The notes: generated by a model not told the origin, from the sequence alone. A stretch of DNA of 64,000 bases from Kingella sp. (in: b-proteobacteria) (GCF_030527935.1 NZ_JAUMZV010000009.1:1-64000), one strand, 5' to 3'; shown: positions 26,470 through 35,864, counted from the first letter of the stretch. Made by a program: numbers and translations.

Positions 26470-27861
26470 ATGCTATCCAAACAATCTTTGCTCAATATTT
26501 CCCTTTCCGAAGCCTTTATCGTTGCCGCGTGCGCCATCGCCATCATGGGCTACACCATTATCTCGTTTGAATGGGTGCCGCATTTGTCCATTTTGCTGGC
26601 TCTGGTTGCGCTGATGCTGTATGGCTTGCTGCGCGGCGCAACATGGCGCGACATGATTAAGCGCATGGCAGCGGCGGTGGAACAAGGTATGGGCGCGATT
26701 TATCTGTTTTTTTTCATCGGGCTGCTGGTTGCCGCGATGATGATGAGCGGCGCGATTCCCACGCTGATGTATTACGGCTTTGGGCTGATTTCGCCCGAAT
26801 ATTTTTATCTTTCCGCGTTTTTGCTGTGCGGCATCATCGGCATTTCCATCGGCAGCAGCTTGACCACTTGCGCCACCATTGGCGTGGCGTTTATGGGCAT
26901 GAGCGAAGCGTTTCACGCTGTGCCTGCGATTACCGCAGGCGCGGTGGTTTCGGGCGCATTTTTTGGCGACAAAATGTCGCCGCTGTCGGACACCACGGGC
27001 ATCGCCGCGTCCACCGTGGGCGTGGATTTGTTTGAACACATCAAAAACATGAGCTACACCACCATCCCCGCCTTGCTGCTCACCGCCGCTGCGCTGGTGT
27101 GGGCGGTGCCCGATGTGGTTTCAGGCAGCCTGAATTCGGTGCAAAAGCTCAGCGGTCAATTGCAAGCGAGCGGCTTGGTGCATGGCTACGCGCTGTTGCC
27201 GTTTGCCGTATTGGTGGTGCTGGCGTTGTTTAAAGTGGACGCGATTTTAACCATGCTCGCCACCATCGCCGTTTCCATCGCCATCACGTTTGTTCACACG
27301 CCGCTATCGGCGGGGCAACTGGGCGGCTGGCTGTTTGCAGGCTTTAAGCCCGAACATGTGGGCGAAGGCATCGCCAAGCTGGTGTCGCGCGGCGGCTTGG
27401 AAAGTATGTTTTTCACGCAAACGGTGGTGATGCTGGCGTTGAGCTTGGGCGGCTTGCTGTTTGCGCTGGGCATTGTGCCTGCGCTGTTGGATGCGATGCG
27501 CCGCTTTCTCACCAACGCGGGACGGGCAACGTTTTGCGTGGCGATGACCAGCGTGGGCGTGAATATTTTGATTGGCGAGCAGTATTTGTCTATTTTGCTG
27601 GCGGGCGAAACGTTTAAACCTGTGTACGCCAAGCTGGGCTTGCATCCGCGCAACCTATCGCGCACGCTGGAAGACGCGGGCACGGTGATTAACCCGCTGG
27701 TGCCGTGGAGCGTGTGCGGCGTGTTTATCGCCAAAGTGCTGGGTGTGAGCGTGTTGAGCTATCTGCCCTATGCGTTTTTCTGCTACCTATGCTTGATTTT
27801 AACCGTGCTGTTTGGCTTTACGGGCGTTACGTTGAGCAAGATGGAAACGGAGCAGAAATAG
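26470..27861 (+). CDS. nhaC: Na+/H+ antiporter NhaC
   Basis: An inner-membrane antiporter of 463 residues with about 12 hydrophobic segments. NhaC features include IGISIGSSLTTCATIGVAFM, GAVVSGAFFGDKMSPLSDTT and a late EDAGTVINPLVPWSVCGVF. It exchanges Na+ for H+ and helps pH and sodium homeostasis. An in-frame DUS is read as VSGSLNS near residue 218. It follows the 2H phosphoesterase-like gene by 6 bp. Confidence 0.93.
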   Translation: MLSKQSLLNISLSEAFIVAACAIAIMGYTIISFEWVPHLSILLALVALMLYGLLRGATWRDMIKRMAAAVEQGMGAIYLFFFIGLLVAAMMMSGAIPTLMYYGFGLISPEYFYLSAFLLCGIIGISIGSSLTTCATIGVAFMGMSEAFHAVPAITAGAVVSGAFFGDKMSPLSDTTGIAASTVGVDLFEHIKNMSYTTIPALLLTAAALVWAVPDVVSGSLNSVQKLSGQLQASGLVHGYALLPFAVLVVLALFKVDAILTMLATIAVSIAITFVHTPLSAGQLGGWLFAGFKPEHVGEGIAKLVSRGGLESMFFTQTVVMLALSLGGLLFALGIVPALLDAMRRFLTNAGRATFCVAMTSVGVNILIGEQYLSILLAGETFKPVYAKLGLHPRNLSRTLEDAGTVINPLVPWSVCGVFIAKVLGVSVLSYLPYAFFCYLCLILTVLFGFTGVTLSKMETEQK

Positions 27862-27906
27862 GTTTCAGGCTGCCTAATCGGTTAATCCTAAGGCAGCCTG
27901 AAAACC
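27861..27906. terminator. Inverted DUS pair after nhaC
   Basis: GGTTTCAGGCTGCCT and AGGCAGCCTGAAAACC form a hairpin whose outer arm overlaps the nhaC stop codon. Confidence 0.6.
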
Positions 27907-27943
27907 TTTGCAAAATCTAAAACACAACAAGAAATAGTAACGT

Positions 27944-28054
27944 CCGTCATTCCCGCGCAGGCGGGAATCTTGGTTAAATTCACGCAATAGATTGTTTTTG
28001 CACACATTTATGAATGAATGTTTGACAAGATTCCCGCCTGCGCGGGAATGACGG
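27944..28054. repeat. dRS3-bounded mosaic element (NIME-like), copy 3
   Basis: Facing dRS3 repeats of the GCGCAGGC variant lie at 27949-27968 and 28030-28049. The core again differs, but the sequence before it (CTTTGCAAAAtCTAAA, then ACAAGAAAT) is shared with copy 1. Confidence 0.85.
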
Positions 28055-28151
28055 CTTTTCTTAATTTTTCAGGCCTAATAGGAGTTATGACAAGGCAGCC
28101 TGAAAACCAGTCCAACGAACCAACCGCAACCCCATCCCACAAGGAACCCCC

Positions 28152-28904
28152 ATGTCCAACCAACGCCTGATTTACGGCTTTCACGCCATCAACGCCCGCC
28201 TGTGGCAAAACCCCAAATCCATCGTAGAGCTTTATGTTTTAGAAAACAAAAACGACACGCGCACGCGCGAAGTGCTGGAAAAAGCATCCGCCGAGCGCGT
28301 GCGCGTGCATTTTGCCGACATGAACCGCCTGAACATCATCGCCAAAGGCGCGCGCCATCAAGGCGTGGTCGGCTTTATTGACGCATCCAAAAATCATGTC
28401 CACTTGGAAGACGTGCTGGAAAACCTACGCGAACCCGCATTCCTGCTGGTGTTAGACGGCATCACCGACCCGCACAACCTAGGCGCGTGCCTGCGCACCG
28501 CCGATGCCATGGGCGTGCACGCCGTGATTGCGCCCAAAGACAAAAGCGCGGGGCTGAACGCCACCGTGAGCAAAGTCGCTTGCGGCGCGGCGGAAACCGT
28601 GCCCTATATCACCGTAACCAACCTAGCGCGCACCCTGCGCGAGCTAAAAGAATACGGCATTTGGGTGGTGGGCACGGATATGGGTGGCGAAGCGGATTTG
28701 TTCCACTACGCCATCCCCGAAAACGTGGCGTGGGTGATGGGCAACGAAGGCGGCGGCATGCGGCGGCTCACGCGCGAGCATTGCGACGCGCTGGTGTCCA
28801 TCCCAATGTTCGGCACGGTGGAAAGCATGAATATTTCCGTGTCCGCCGGCATGGTGATGGCGGAAACGCGGCGGCAGCGCGTGTTGCGCGGCGAAACGGC
28901 GTAG
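28152..28904 (+). CDS. rlmB: 23S rRNA (guanosine-2'-O-)-methyltransferase RlmB
   Basis: A SPOUT-class methyltransferase that modifies G2251 of 23S rRNA. Its 250 residues contain an N-terminal L30e-like substrate-binding domain (LIYGFHAINARLWQNP) and the SPOUT knot motifs LDGITDPHNLGACLRTAD, WVMGNEGGGMRRLTRE and IPMFGTVESMNISVSAG. The SD AAGGAA precedes the start. It stands alone. Confidence 0.95.
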   Translation: MSNQRLIYGFHAINARLWQNPKSIVELYVLENKNDTRTREVLEKASAERVRVHFADMNRLNIIAKGARHQGVVGFIDASKNHVHLEDVLENLREPAFLLVLDGITDPHNLGACLRTADAMGVHAVIAPKDKSAGLNATVSKVACGAAETVPYITVTNLARTLRELKEYGIWVVGTDMGGEADLFHYAIPENVAWVMGNEGGGMRRLTREHCDALVSIPMFGTVESMNISVSAGMVMAETRRQRVLRGETA

Positions 28905-28925
28905 TCGCGCAAACATTGCAAATAT

Positions 28926-28972
28926 AAAAAGGCAGCCTGAAAACGAGCATTATCGTTTTCAGGCTGCCTTTT
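28926..28972. terminator. Inverted DUS pair between convergent genes
   Basis: A perfect hairpin with AAAAA/TTTT ends between rlmB and the MFS gene suits bidirectional termination. Confidence 0.7.
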
Positions 28973-28982
28973 ATGGCTGCGG

Positions 28983-30317
28983 TTATTGCGTTTGCGTCAA
29001 ATCCACATCTTTCGTTTCGTGCGTTGTCCACAGCGCAATCAGCGTCATCACGCAGTTCACCGCCAAATACGCGCCCACGCCAAAGATACCGAAGCGCAGG
29101 TTCAGCTCAATCGCCACCATCGTAGCAATGGATGCGCCCACAATCGCCGCCAAGTTATACGCCAGCGACGCGCCTGAATAGCGCACTTCGGTGGGGAACA
29201 ACTCAGGCAGCAGCGCCGCCATCGGACCAAACGTCATGCCCATCAACACCATGCCAATCAGCAAGAATGCCAGCACCGACATCGGCGTGCCGTTGGTCAA
29301 AAACAGAGGCATGCACAAGCCAAACACCAAAATCGCAGCGGTAACCAGCAGCAAATAACGGCGACGCCCAATCTTATCGGCATGGATGCCCGATAGGCTG
29401 ATGGAAATGCCAAATATCACCGCCGCAATCAGCAAAAAGCCCGTGAACGTGTTGGCAGGAATGCCCAAACCTGTTGGATGCCCCCATTCGGAAACGCCCA
29501 CTTTGGTTTTGGAATACACCTGCACAAACGCCGTCATCACATAAAACAACACATAAGTCGCCGTCATAATGAACGTGCCTTGCAAAATCGGTTTCCAGTG
29601 TTTGGTAATCACTTCTTTCACCGGCGCGTTTTGCGTTTTGCCTTTGGCTTCCGCTTCGCGGTAAACATGGCTTTCATGCAGGGTCATCCGCATCCACAAG
29701 CCCACAATCACCAGCATAAACGACAACACAAACGGAATGCGCCAGCCCCATTGCACCAATTCGTCATGCCCCACCAGCACGCTGATGGTGAAGAACGTGC
29801 CGTTTGCCATAAACAGGCCAATCGGCGCGCCCAGCTGCGGGAACGTGCCGAACCACGCGCGTTTGCCTTCGGGCGCGTTTTCGGTGGCAACCAACGCCGC
29901 GCCGCCCCATTCGCCGCCCAAGCCCAAACCTTGCCCGATGCGGCAGACACACAATAAAAGCGGCGCCCAAAAGCCGATTTGGTCATAAGTGGGCAGCAAA
30001 CCGATGCACACGGTAGACAAACCCATGGTGAGCAGCGAAGCGACCAGCGTTTTTTTACGTCCGATTTTGTCGCCGAAGTGCCCAAACAACGCCGAACCAA
30101 TCGGGCGGGCGAAAAACGCCAATGCCAAAGTGGAAAGCGACAGCAGAATGGCGACGTTGTGGTCGGACTTGTCAAAAAATTGGGTGTTGAACACCAGCAC
30201 GGCGGCCGCCGCGTAGATGTAGTAATCGTAAAATTCAATTGCCGTGCCAATCATGGAAGCGATGGCAACTTTATAGGGGTTATTGCGCAACTGCGCCTGC
30301 GTATGTGTAGCAGTCAT
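28983..30317 (-). CDS. MFS transporter, metabolite:H+ symporter (MHS) family
   Basis: A 444-residue, 12-helix inner-membrane carrier. The MHS signatures are ASMIGTAIEFYDYYIYAAAA at the start, FGHFGDKIGRKKTL in loop 2-3, and RIGQGLGLGGEWGGAALVA in helices 4-5. Relatives carry proline/betaine, shikimate or citrate; the substrate cannot be read from sequence. It is transcribed away from ppiA. Confidence 0.85.
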   Translation of the reverse strand: MTATHTQAQLRNNPYKVAIASMIGTAIEFYDYYIYAAAAVLVFNTQFFDKSDHNVAILLSLSTLALAFFARPIGSALFGHFGDKIGRKKTLVASLLTMGLSTVCIGLLPTYDQIGFWAPLLLCVCRIGQGLGLGGEWGGAALVATENAPEGKRAWFGTFPQLGAPIGLFMANGTFFTISVLVGHDELVQWGWRIPFVLSFMLVIVGLWMRMTLHESHVYREAEAKGKTQNAPVKEVITKHWKPILQGTFIMTATYVLFYVMTAFVQVYSKTKVGVSEWGHPTGLGIPANTFTGFLLIAAVIFGISISLSGIHADKIGRRRYLLLVTAAILVFGLCMPLFLTNGTPMSVLAFLLIGMVLMGMTFGPMAALLPELFPTEVRYSGASLAYNLAAIVGASIATMVAIELNLRFGIFGVGAYLAVNCVMTLIALWTTHETKDVDLTQTQ

Positions 30318-30491
30318 TTTTTTATCCTTAGATAATAATTTTCAGGCAGCAGCGATTCCTTTTGAGAAGCGTATCTTCGGTTAAGGCTGGCTGGGAGTGC
30401 ACCACGCCTTGCTGTTACCAACCGAAGGCGCGAATATAGCGGAGTTTACAAAAATCGTCTAGTTGTAAATATTTGCTAAATCTCGCCATTT

Positions 30492-30520
30492 TTGTTCAAG
30501 ATTTTGGCGGAATGTAAAAT
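30492..30520 (+). promoter_or_regulatory. Candidate promoter of ppiA
   Basis: TTGTTC at 30492-30497 and TAAAAT at 30515-30520 are separated by 17 bp, 66 bp before the start codon. Confidence 0.55.
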
Positions 30521-30586
30521 TAGAAATTGTCCACGCTTTGCATCTCACATAAAATGCGCGTTCTTTTATCCATACAAGGAAATCCC

Positions 30587-31153
30587 GTGAACATCGCTTC
30601 CAAAATCTTGTTATCCGCGCTGATGGGCGCAGCCAGTTTCGCCGCCCAAGCCGAAACCCGCGCCGTGATTGAAACCAATCTGGGCAACATTGAATTGAGC
30701 CTAGACGAGCAAAAAGCCCCGAAAACCGTGGCTAATTTTGTGAACTACGCCAACAAAGGCTTCTACAACGGCACGATTTTCCACCGCGTGATAGACGGCT
30801 TTATGATTCAGGGCGGCGGCTTCACGCCCGATTTGTTGAAAAAATCCACCGATGCGCCCATCGCCAACGAAGCAGCAAACGGCTTAAAAAACACCGTTGG
30901 CACGATTGCCATGGCACGCACCAGCGACCCGCATTCCGCCACCAGCCAGTTTTTTATCAACGTTGCCAACAACGCGCCATTGGACTACACCGCACCCACC
31001 ACAGCAGGCTACGGCTATGCCGTGTTTGGCAAGGTGAGCAAGGGCATGGATGTGGTCAACAAAATCGCCAAAACGCGCACCAGCTTTAAAATGGGGCAGG
31101 GCGATGTGCCTGTGCAAACGATTGAAATCAAAAAGGTTCGTATTGTTAAATAA
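30587..31153 (+). CDS. ppiA: Periplasmic peptidyl-prolyl cis-trans isomerase (cyclophilin) PpiA
   Basis: A cyclophilin with a signal peptide (MNIASKILLSALMGAASFAA, cleavage AQA-ET). The GTG start at 30587 has AAGGAA eight bases upstream; an earlier ATG-rich extension lacks a signal structure. It gives 188 residues. Catalytic-site motifs are IFHRVIDGFMIQGGGF and ARTSDPHSATSQFFINV. It folds exported proteins at prolyl bonds. A cytosolic paralogue, ppiB, follows 82 bp later, separated by an inverted DUS pair. Confidence 0.92.
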   Translation: MNIASKILLSALMGAASFAAQAETRAVIETNLGNIELSLDEQKAPKTVANFVNYANKGFYNGTIFHRVIDGFMIQGGGFTPDLLKKSTDAPIANEAANGLKNTVGTIAMARTSDPHSATSQFFINVANNAPLDYTAPTTAGYGYAVFGKVSKGMDVVNKIAKTRTSFKMGQGDVPVQTIEIKKVRIVK

Positions 31154-31162
31154 CCCCAACCC

Positions 31163-31204
31163 AAGGCAGCCTGAAACTTGGTAAAGCACATTTTCAGGCT
31201 GCCT
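31163..31204. terminator. Inverted DUS pair between ppiA and ppiB
   Basis: Two perfect kingDUS with a 15-base loop lie 10 bp after ppiA, which may uncouple ppiB from ppiA. Confidence 0.55.
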
Positions 31205-31235
31205 ATCTTCCACCCTAATATAAAGGACAAACACC

Positions 31236-31745
31236 ATGATTAAACTGCACACCAACCTTGGCGTGATTAGCATTGAGCTGAACCACGAAAAAGCCCCCAT
31301 CACCGCCGCCAACTTTGAGCAATATGTGAAAGACGGCTTTTACAACGGCGTGATTTTCCACCGCGTGATTAACGGCTTTATGATTCAAGGCGGCGGCATG
31401 ACGGCAGACATGAACGAAAAAGCCACCCGCGCCGCCATTGAAAACGAAGCGCACAACGGCTTGCCTAACGACAAATACACCATCGCTATGGCGCGCACTT
31501 CCGAGCCGCATTCCGCCAGCGCGCAATTTTTCATCAACACCAAAGACAACCATTTCTTGAACCACCGCGCCAAAGAGCTGCACGGGCGCAACGTGGTGCA
31601 AGAATGGGGCTACGCCGTGTTTGGCAAGGTGGTGGATGGGCAAGATGTGGTGGATGCGATTGAAAAAGTGGCGACCACGCGCAAGGGCTATCACGACGAT
31701 GTGCCTGTGGAAGCGGTGGTGATTGAGAAAGCGGAGATGGTTTAA
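31236..31745 (+). CDS. ppiB: Cytosolic peptidyl-prolyl cis-trans isomerase PpiB
   Basis: A 169-residue cyclophilin without a signal peptide (MIKLHTNLGVISIELNHEKA). Active-site motifs IFHRVINGFMIQGGGM and ARTSEPHSASAQFFINTKD are present. AAAGGA precedes the ATG. It is clearly related to the upstream ppiA, so the two probably arose by duplication with loss or gain of a signal sequence. Confidence 0.95.
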   Translation: MIKLHTNLGVISIELNHEKAPITAANFEQYVKDGFYNGVIFHRVINGFMIQGGGMTADMNEKATRAAIENEAHNGLPNDKYTIAMARTSEPHSASAQFFINTKDNHFLNHRAKELHGRNVVQEWGYAVFGKVVDGQDVVDAIEKVATTRKGYHDDVPVEAVVIEKAEMV

Positions 31746-31777
31746 ACGCGGCTGATTGCGGCGGGTAAAGGCAGCCT

Positions 31778-31866
31778 GAAACCTTTGCAATGCAATAAAA
31801 ATAGTCCATTTCCCGTTGTTCTTGCGTAGGCGGAGATGACGACATTTCTTGCTTTTCAGGCTGCCT
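31778..31866. repeat. Degenerate dRS3/mosaic remnant
   Basis: The sequence AACCTTTGCAA followed by CCGTTGTTCTTGCGTAGGCG and GATGACGACATTTCTTG matches the flanks and a decayed single dRS3 of the mosaic elements. The surrounding 31746-32052 has no gene, only this and DUS copies. Confidence 0.5.
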
Positions 31867-32003
31867 TTAACCCATATATAGGATGGGTAACTGATTGCTT
31901 ATTAGAATATTAGCCAATGGTTTTGGGCAATCCAGCAATCAGAAATTAACGATAAAAGAAGAATGCTCTATCGCAGAACCACCAAGATAATACATTTAAC
32001 GAT

Positions 32004-32042
32004 AGGCAGCCTGAAAACCTAAATCCCATTTTCAGGCTGCCT
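32004..32042. terminator. Inverted DUS pair before dinB
   Basis: Two perfect kingDUS with a 12-base loop end only 10 bp before the dinB start, leaving no room for a normal leader or SD. Confidence 0.5.
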
Positions 32043-32052
32043 TTTGCACGCC

Positions 32053-33165
32053 ATGCCCACCATGACCCCACGCAAAATCATCCACATAGACATGGACGCA
32101 TTCTACGCATCGGTAGAACTGCGCGAACAACCCCAGCTGCGCGGCAAGCCCGTGGTGGTGGCTTGGGATGGCGCGCGCTCGGTGATTTGCGCCGCGTCCT
32201 ACGAAGCCCGCAAATACGGCTTGCGCTCGGCAATGGCGGTGGCGACAGCGAAACGGCTTTGCCCGCACGCCATTTTTATCCCGCCGCAGTTCGCGCTTTA
32301 TCGCCAAGTCTCCCAGCAAATTCATCAGATTTTCAGGCTGCATACCGACATCATCGAGCCGCTCGCGCTGGACGAAGCCTATTTGGACGTAACCCAAAAC
32401 AAGCAAAACATCGCCTACGCCCGCGACATCGCGCTTGCCATCCGCGCCGAAATCCGCCGCCAAACGGGGCTAACCGCTTCCGCAGGCATTGCGCCCAACA
32501 AGTTTCTCGCCAAAATCGCGTCCGATTGGCGCAAGCCCGATGGGCAATTTGTGATTGCGCCGCAAAAAGTGGACGCATTTTTGCAAACCCTGCCGCTGGG
32601 CAAAATATCGGGCGTGGGCAAAAAAACGCTTGCCAAGCTCAACGCACAAGGCTGGCAAACGGTGGGCGATTTGCAGCGCCTGCCGCTGGGGATGCTGCTG
32701 AACTTGTTTGGCAGATGGGGCTATCGCCTGCACGAGCTGGCGCGTGGTGTGGATAATCGCCCCGTTGAACCCGAGCGCGAGCGCGTGCAAATTTCCACCG
32801 AAATCACGCTGCCCGATGATTTGCCGCTGCATCAAATCGTCCGCCACATCCCCGATTTAGCCCAAGATTTGGCTCAACAAATGCAACGCCGCCACACCAT
32901 CGGGCAAACGCTCACGCTCAAACTCAAAACCAGCGATTTTCGCACGCTCACCCGTTCGCAAACCTATTCGTCCGCGCTGCCCAGCGCAGCTACGTTAATT
33001 CAGGCTGCCCAACAGCTTGCCCAGCGTATGCCCCGCGAACACGAATATCGCCTGATTGGCATCGGCATCAGCCATCTGCAAGACGAAAATCAGCAGCCTG
33101 AATTGCCCGAATTGGCGTTTCAGGCTGAAACCTTTGCAACCCCCCAACAACAGCCTGAAACCTAA
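32053..33165 (+). CDS. dinB: DNA polymerase IV DinB
   Basis: A Y-family error-prone polymerase used in translesion synthesis. Motifs are IIHIDMDAFYASVELRE with catalytic Asp, AASYEARKYGLRSAMA, PLALDEAYLDVT and GISPNK-like AGIAPNKFLAKIASDWRKP. About 370 residues follow from the ATG at 32053; a second ATG at 32062 is equally possible, and no strong SD is seen because a DUS hairpin lies just upstream. The C-terminal tail contains three DUS-like QPE motifs. No beta-clamp motif was assigned with certainty. Confidence 0.93.
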   Translation: MPTMTPRKIIHIDMDAFYASVELREQPQLRGKPVVVAWDGARSVICAASYEARKYGLRSAMAVATAKRLCPHAIFIPPQFALYRQVSQQIHQIFRLHTDIIEPLALDEAYLDVTQNKQNIAYARDIALAIRAEIRRQTGLTASAGIAPNKFLAKIASDWRKPDGQFVIAPQKVDAFLQTLPLGKISGVGKKTLAKLNAQGWQTVGDLQRLPLGMLLNLFGRWGYRLHELARGVDNRPVEPERERVQISTEITLPDDLPLHQIVRHIPDLAQDLAQQMQRRHTIGQTLTLKLKTSDFRTLTRSQTYSSALPSAATLIQAAQQLAQRMPREHEYRLIGIGISHLQDENQQPELPELAFQAETFATPQQQPET

Positions 33166-33166
33166 A

Positions 33167-33254
33167 ATGGAGTGGCGACGGCTCGTCGCCAAATGGCTTA
33201 TTAAACATTGCATTATTGATTTTCCAAAATGTCGGCGAGCCGCCGACGCTCCAT
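33167..33254. repeat. Palindromic intergenic repeat (GTCGCC/GGCGA family)
   Basis: ATGGAGTGGCGACGGCTCGT at the left and GGCGAGCCGCCGACGCTCCAT at the right form inverted arms around an AT-rich core. It begins 1 bp after the dinB stop. Confidence 0.7.
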
Positions 33255-33313
33255 CGGTTACAGGTTTTGCAAAGGTTTCAGGCTGCCTTTACGGCAACGG
33301 CGGGCGAATGATT

Positions 33314-33353
33314 AGGCAGCCTGAAAACACAAAATTGGTTTTCAGGCTGCCTT
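33314..33353. terminator. Inverted DUS pair after the sugar kinase
   Basis: Two kingDUS with a 12-base loop, 11 bp past the kinase stop on the minus strand. Confidence 0.6.
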
Positions 33354-33364
33354 TTCCTTTGCCA

Positions 33365-34249
33365 TTAGCGCGGCTGCATCATCGCTTCAATCTCTGCCAA
33401 CGCAATCTCGGGCGTTGCGCCGTGTTGTGCGGCGACCAGCGAGCCGAGTGCGCAGGCGAAAGCTAGAATGTCTTGCGGCGGTTTGCCGTGCAAAAATTGG
33501 TGGATAAAGCCCGCCAAAAAGCTGTCGCCCGCGCCCACGGTGTCGGCAACGGTTACGCGGTAGCCGTGGTGGGCAAACAGCTCGCCATCGTGGTAATACA
33601 ACGCGCCGTGTTTGCCCAGCGTTACGCAGATTTGGCGCGTGTGCGTGCGCTCGGCGATGAAGCGGATGTTTTGTTCTATGCTGCGGTAGGGCGAGCCGAG
33701 CGCGGCGGCGATTTCGTATAGCTCGTCGTCGTTGAATTTGATGAAATCGGCTTGCTGCATCATGTCGCGCAGGGTGGCAAGTTGGTAGTGCGGCGGGCGC
33801 AGGTTTACGTCAAAAATTTTGAACGCGGCGTGCGGCAGCAGTTGGGCAAGGGCTTGGCGTGAAGCGGCATCGCGCAGGGCTAGGCTGCCGAAGATGAATG
33901 CGTCTGACTGCGCCACGCGCGCTTGCGCGGATTCGCTGGCTTGGATTTTGTCCCACGCGCAGGGATAAACGATGTCGTAATGGGCGCAGCCTTCGCCATC
34001 CAGTTGCACCAACACTTGGCTGGTGGCGAGTTGGGGGTCGGTTTGGAGCAAATCGGTGGCGATGCGTTTGCGCTGGATGGCTTGGCGCAGGGCGGTGCCG
34101 TCATCATCGCTGCCGCAGCGGCTGATGACGCTGCAATCTGCGCCCAGCGTGGCAAGGTGGGCGAGTAGGTTGATGGGCGCGCCGCCCAGCACTTTGCCTG
34201 TGGGTAGGTTGTCCCATAGGGCTTCGCCGAATGCGGTGATTTTGAACAT
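33365..34249 (-). CDS. PfkB-family carbohydrate kinase (fructokinase-like)
   Basis: A cytosolic ribokinase-fold sugar kinase. The start MFKITAFGEALWDNLPTGK at 34249 has AAGGAA upstream and gives 294 residues. Motifs are GGAPINLLAHLATLGADC, the late anion hole and catalytic Asp in VADTVGAGDSFLAGFIHQFL, and KFNDDELYEIAAALG. It lies downstream of a FucP/GluP-type sugar transporter on the same strand, so the likely substrate is an imported hexose such as fructose or glucose. The 306-bp gap between the genes holds a terminator-like hairpin and DUS, so separate transcription is possible. Confidence 0.85.
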   Translation of the reverse strand: MFKITAFGEALWDNLPTGKVLGGAPINLLAHLATLGADCSVISRCGSDDDGTALRQAIQRKRIATDLLQTDPQLATSQVLVQLDGEGCAHYDIVYPCAWDKIQASESAQARVAQSDAFIFGSLALRDAASRQALAQLLPHAAFKIFDVNLRPPHYQLATLRDMMQQADFIKFNDDELYEIAAALGSPYRSIEQNIRFIAERTHTRQICVTLGKHGALYYHDGELFAHHGYRVTVADTVGAGDSFLAGFIHQFLHGKPPQDILAFACALGSLVAAQHGATPEIALAEIEAMMQPR

Positions 34250-34516
34250 GGTGTTTCCTTGGGTGTAACCCACTTTTTGTTTGGCTAAATGTGTTTATAG
34301 CTTGTGGATAAGTGGGGCAGAGGGTTGAAAAATGGGGGGATTTTTAAATTGCTTATTTTTTGGGCAATAGCTGTTGTGGCAGCCTGAAAAAGGTAGGGCA
34401 GGGTGGCTTTGGGTTTAGCGATGCTAAATAGCGTTTCAGGCTGCCTATGCTTTTCAGGCTGCCTATGTTGATTGCCATCAGGCAGCCTGAAAACCGATTT
34501 CAGCATCGCCCAAACG

Positions 34517-34552
34517 CAAAACTGCGCTTCTCGTTCAAGAAACGCAGTTTGT
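34517..34552 (-). terminator. Rho-independent terminator of the sugar transporter gene
   Basis: On the minus strand, AAACTGCGTTTCT pairs with AGAAGCGCAGTTTTG around a six-base loop, just past the transporter stop at 34556. Confidence 0.75.
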
Positions 34553-34555
34553 ACA

Positions 34556-35803
34556 TTACGCCGATGGTTGCGCTTGCTCGTCCACTTTGTAGCCTTTCAG
34601 GGCGAAGTGTCCGATGTAGTAATAGCAAATGGCGGGGATAACATACGAAATCATCAAGCCCGCATGGTCAATCACCCAGCCTTGCAACACGGGTACAATC
34701 GCGCCGCCCACGATGGCGGTGGAAATAATGCCCGAAGCCGCGCCTGTAAATTTGCCCAAGCCTTTGGTGCTCAACGAGAAAATGGTGGGGAACATGATGG
34801 AGTTGAAAAAGCCAATCAGCAGCAGCGACCATTGCGTGATGACCCCGCCGCCTGCGGCAATCGCAATGCACAGCAAGCCAAATGCCATAGAAGCGTTGAA
34901 CGCAAGGTATTTATTGGGGGCGATTTTGTTCATCAAGCCCGCGCCAACAAAGCGTCCCACCATCGCGCCGCCCCAATAAATAGACAAATAGCCTGCGGCG
35001 GTTTCGTGTTTCAGCCCTGCGGTGTGTTCCAGCGCATTCACCATCAGTGAGCCAATCGCCACTTCCGCGCCCACATAGCAGAAAATCGCCAGCGTGCCCA
35101 ACACCATGTGTTTGTATTGCCACACGCTGCTTTTGCCATCGTGGCTGGCTTCGCTTTGCTCGGCGGCGATTTGGCGGGCATCGGGCAATTTAATCAAGCC
35201 AATCAACACCGAAAGCAAAATCATAAAGCCTGCCAGCCCCAAATAAGGCATTTGCACCGATGCAATGCGCTGCGCTTGGCTGGCGGTGGCATCCACAAAA
35301 ATCAATGCTGCGCCAATGGGCGGCGCGATGGTGGTGGCCAGCGAGTTAAACGCTTGAATCAGCGTGAGCATCACCGATTCTTTGCCCTTGGGCGCAAGCA
35401 GCGTTACATACGGATTGCCCGCCACTTGCAGCAGCACAATGCCCGAAGCCAAAATAAACAACGCGCCCAAGAAAACGGGATAAGACGCGCTTGCCGCAGC
35501 GGGATAGAACAAAATGCAGCCCAGCGCGGCAATCAAAAAACCGCCGATGATGCCCGCTTTATAGCCCATCGTTTCCACCAGTTTACTCATGGGGATGGAC
35601 ATCACGGCATAGGCGGTGAAAAAGCAAAACTGCACCAGCATGGCTTGGGTGTAGTTTAGGTTGAAGATGGCTTTCAGATGCGGGATTAAGATGTCGTTTA
35701 AGCAAGTGATGAAGCCCAGCATAAAAAACAGCGCGCCCACAACCGATAGTGCAAGATTGTTGCCACCGCTGGATGGGCTGGCGGATTGGGGAGAAGCGTT
35801 CAT
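34556..35803 (-). CDS. gluP: Glucose/galactose-type MFS transporter (FHS family, FucP/GluP-like)
   Basis: A 415-residue, 12-helix proton-linked sugar importer. The FHS hallmarks are GALFFMLGFITCLNDILIPH, FNLNYTQAMLVQFCFFTAY and VAGNPYVTLLAPKGKESVML. The SD AAGGACTTCCC precedes the start. The neighbouring PfkB kinase suggests the imported sugar is phosphorylated after entry. The exact sugar cannot be told, so the symbol is by family likeness. Confidence 0.85.
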   Translation of the reverse strand: MNASPQSASPSSGGNNLALSVVGALFFMLGFITCLNDILIPHLKAIFNLNYTQAMLVQFCFFTAYAVMSIPMSKLVETMGYKAGIIGGFLIAALGCILFYPAAASASYPVFLGALFILASGIVLLQVAGNPYVTLLAPKGKESVMLTLIQAFNSLATTIAPPIGAALIFVDATASQAQRIASVQMPYLGLAGFMILLSVLIGLIKLPDARQIAAEQSEASHDGKSSVWQYKHMVLGTLAIFCYVGAEVAIGSLMVNALEHTAGLKHETAAGYLSIYWGGAMVGRFVGAGLMNKIAPNKYLAFNASMAFGLLCIAIAAGGGVITQWSLLLIGFFNSIMFPTIFSLSTKGLGKFTGAASGIISTAIVGGAIVPVLQGWVIDHAGLMISYVIPAICYYYIGHFALKGYKVDEQAQPSA

Positions 35804-35864
35804 GGGAAGTCCTTTTCAAAAGGGATTGAGGGGTGTGGATTGTGTCCACTCTTATAATAATTTG

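Noticed and set aside
30527..30586. An upstream start for ppiA giving 20 more residues
   Set aside because: It would spoil the signal peptide, and the GTG at 30587 has a good SD.
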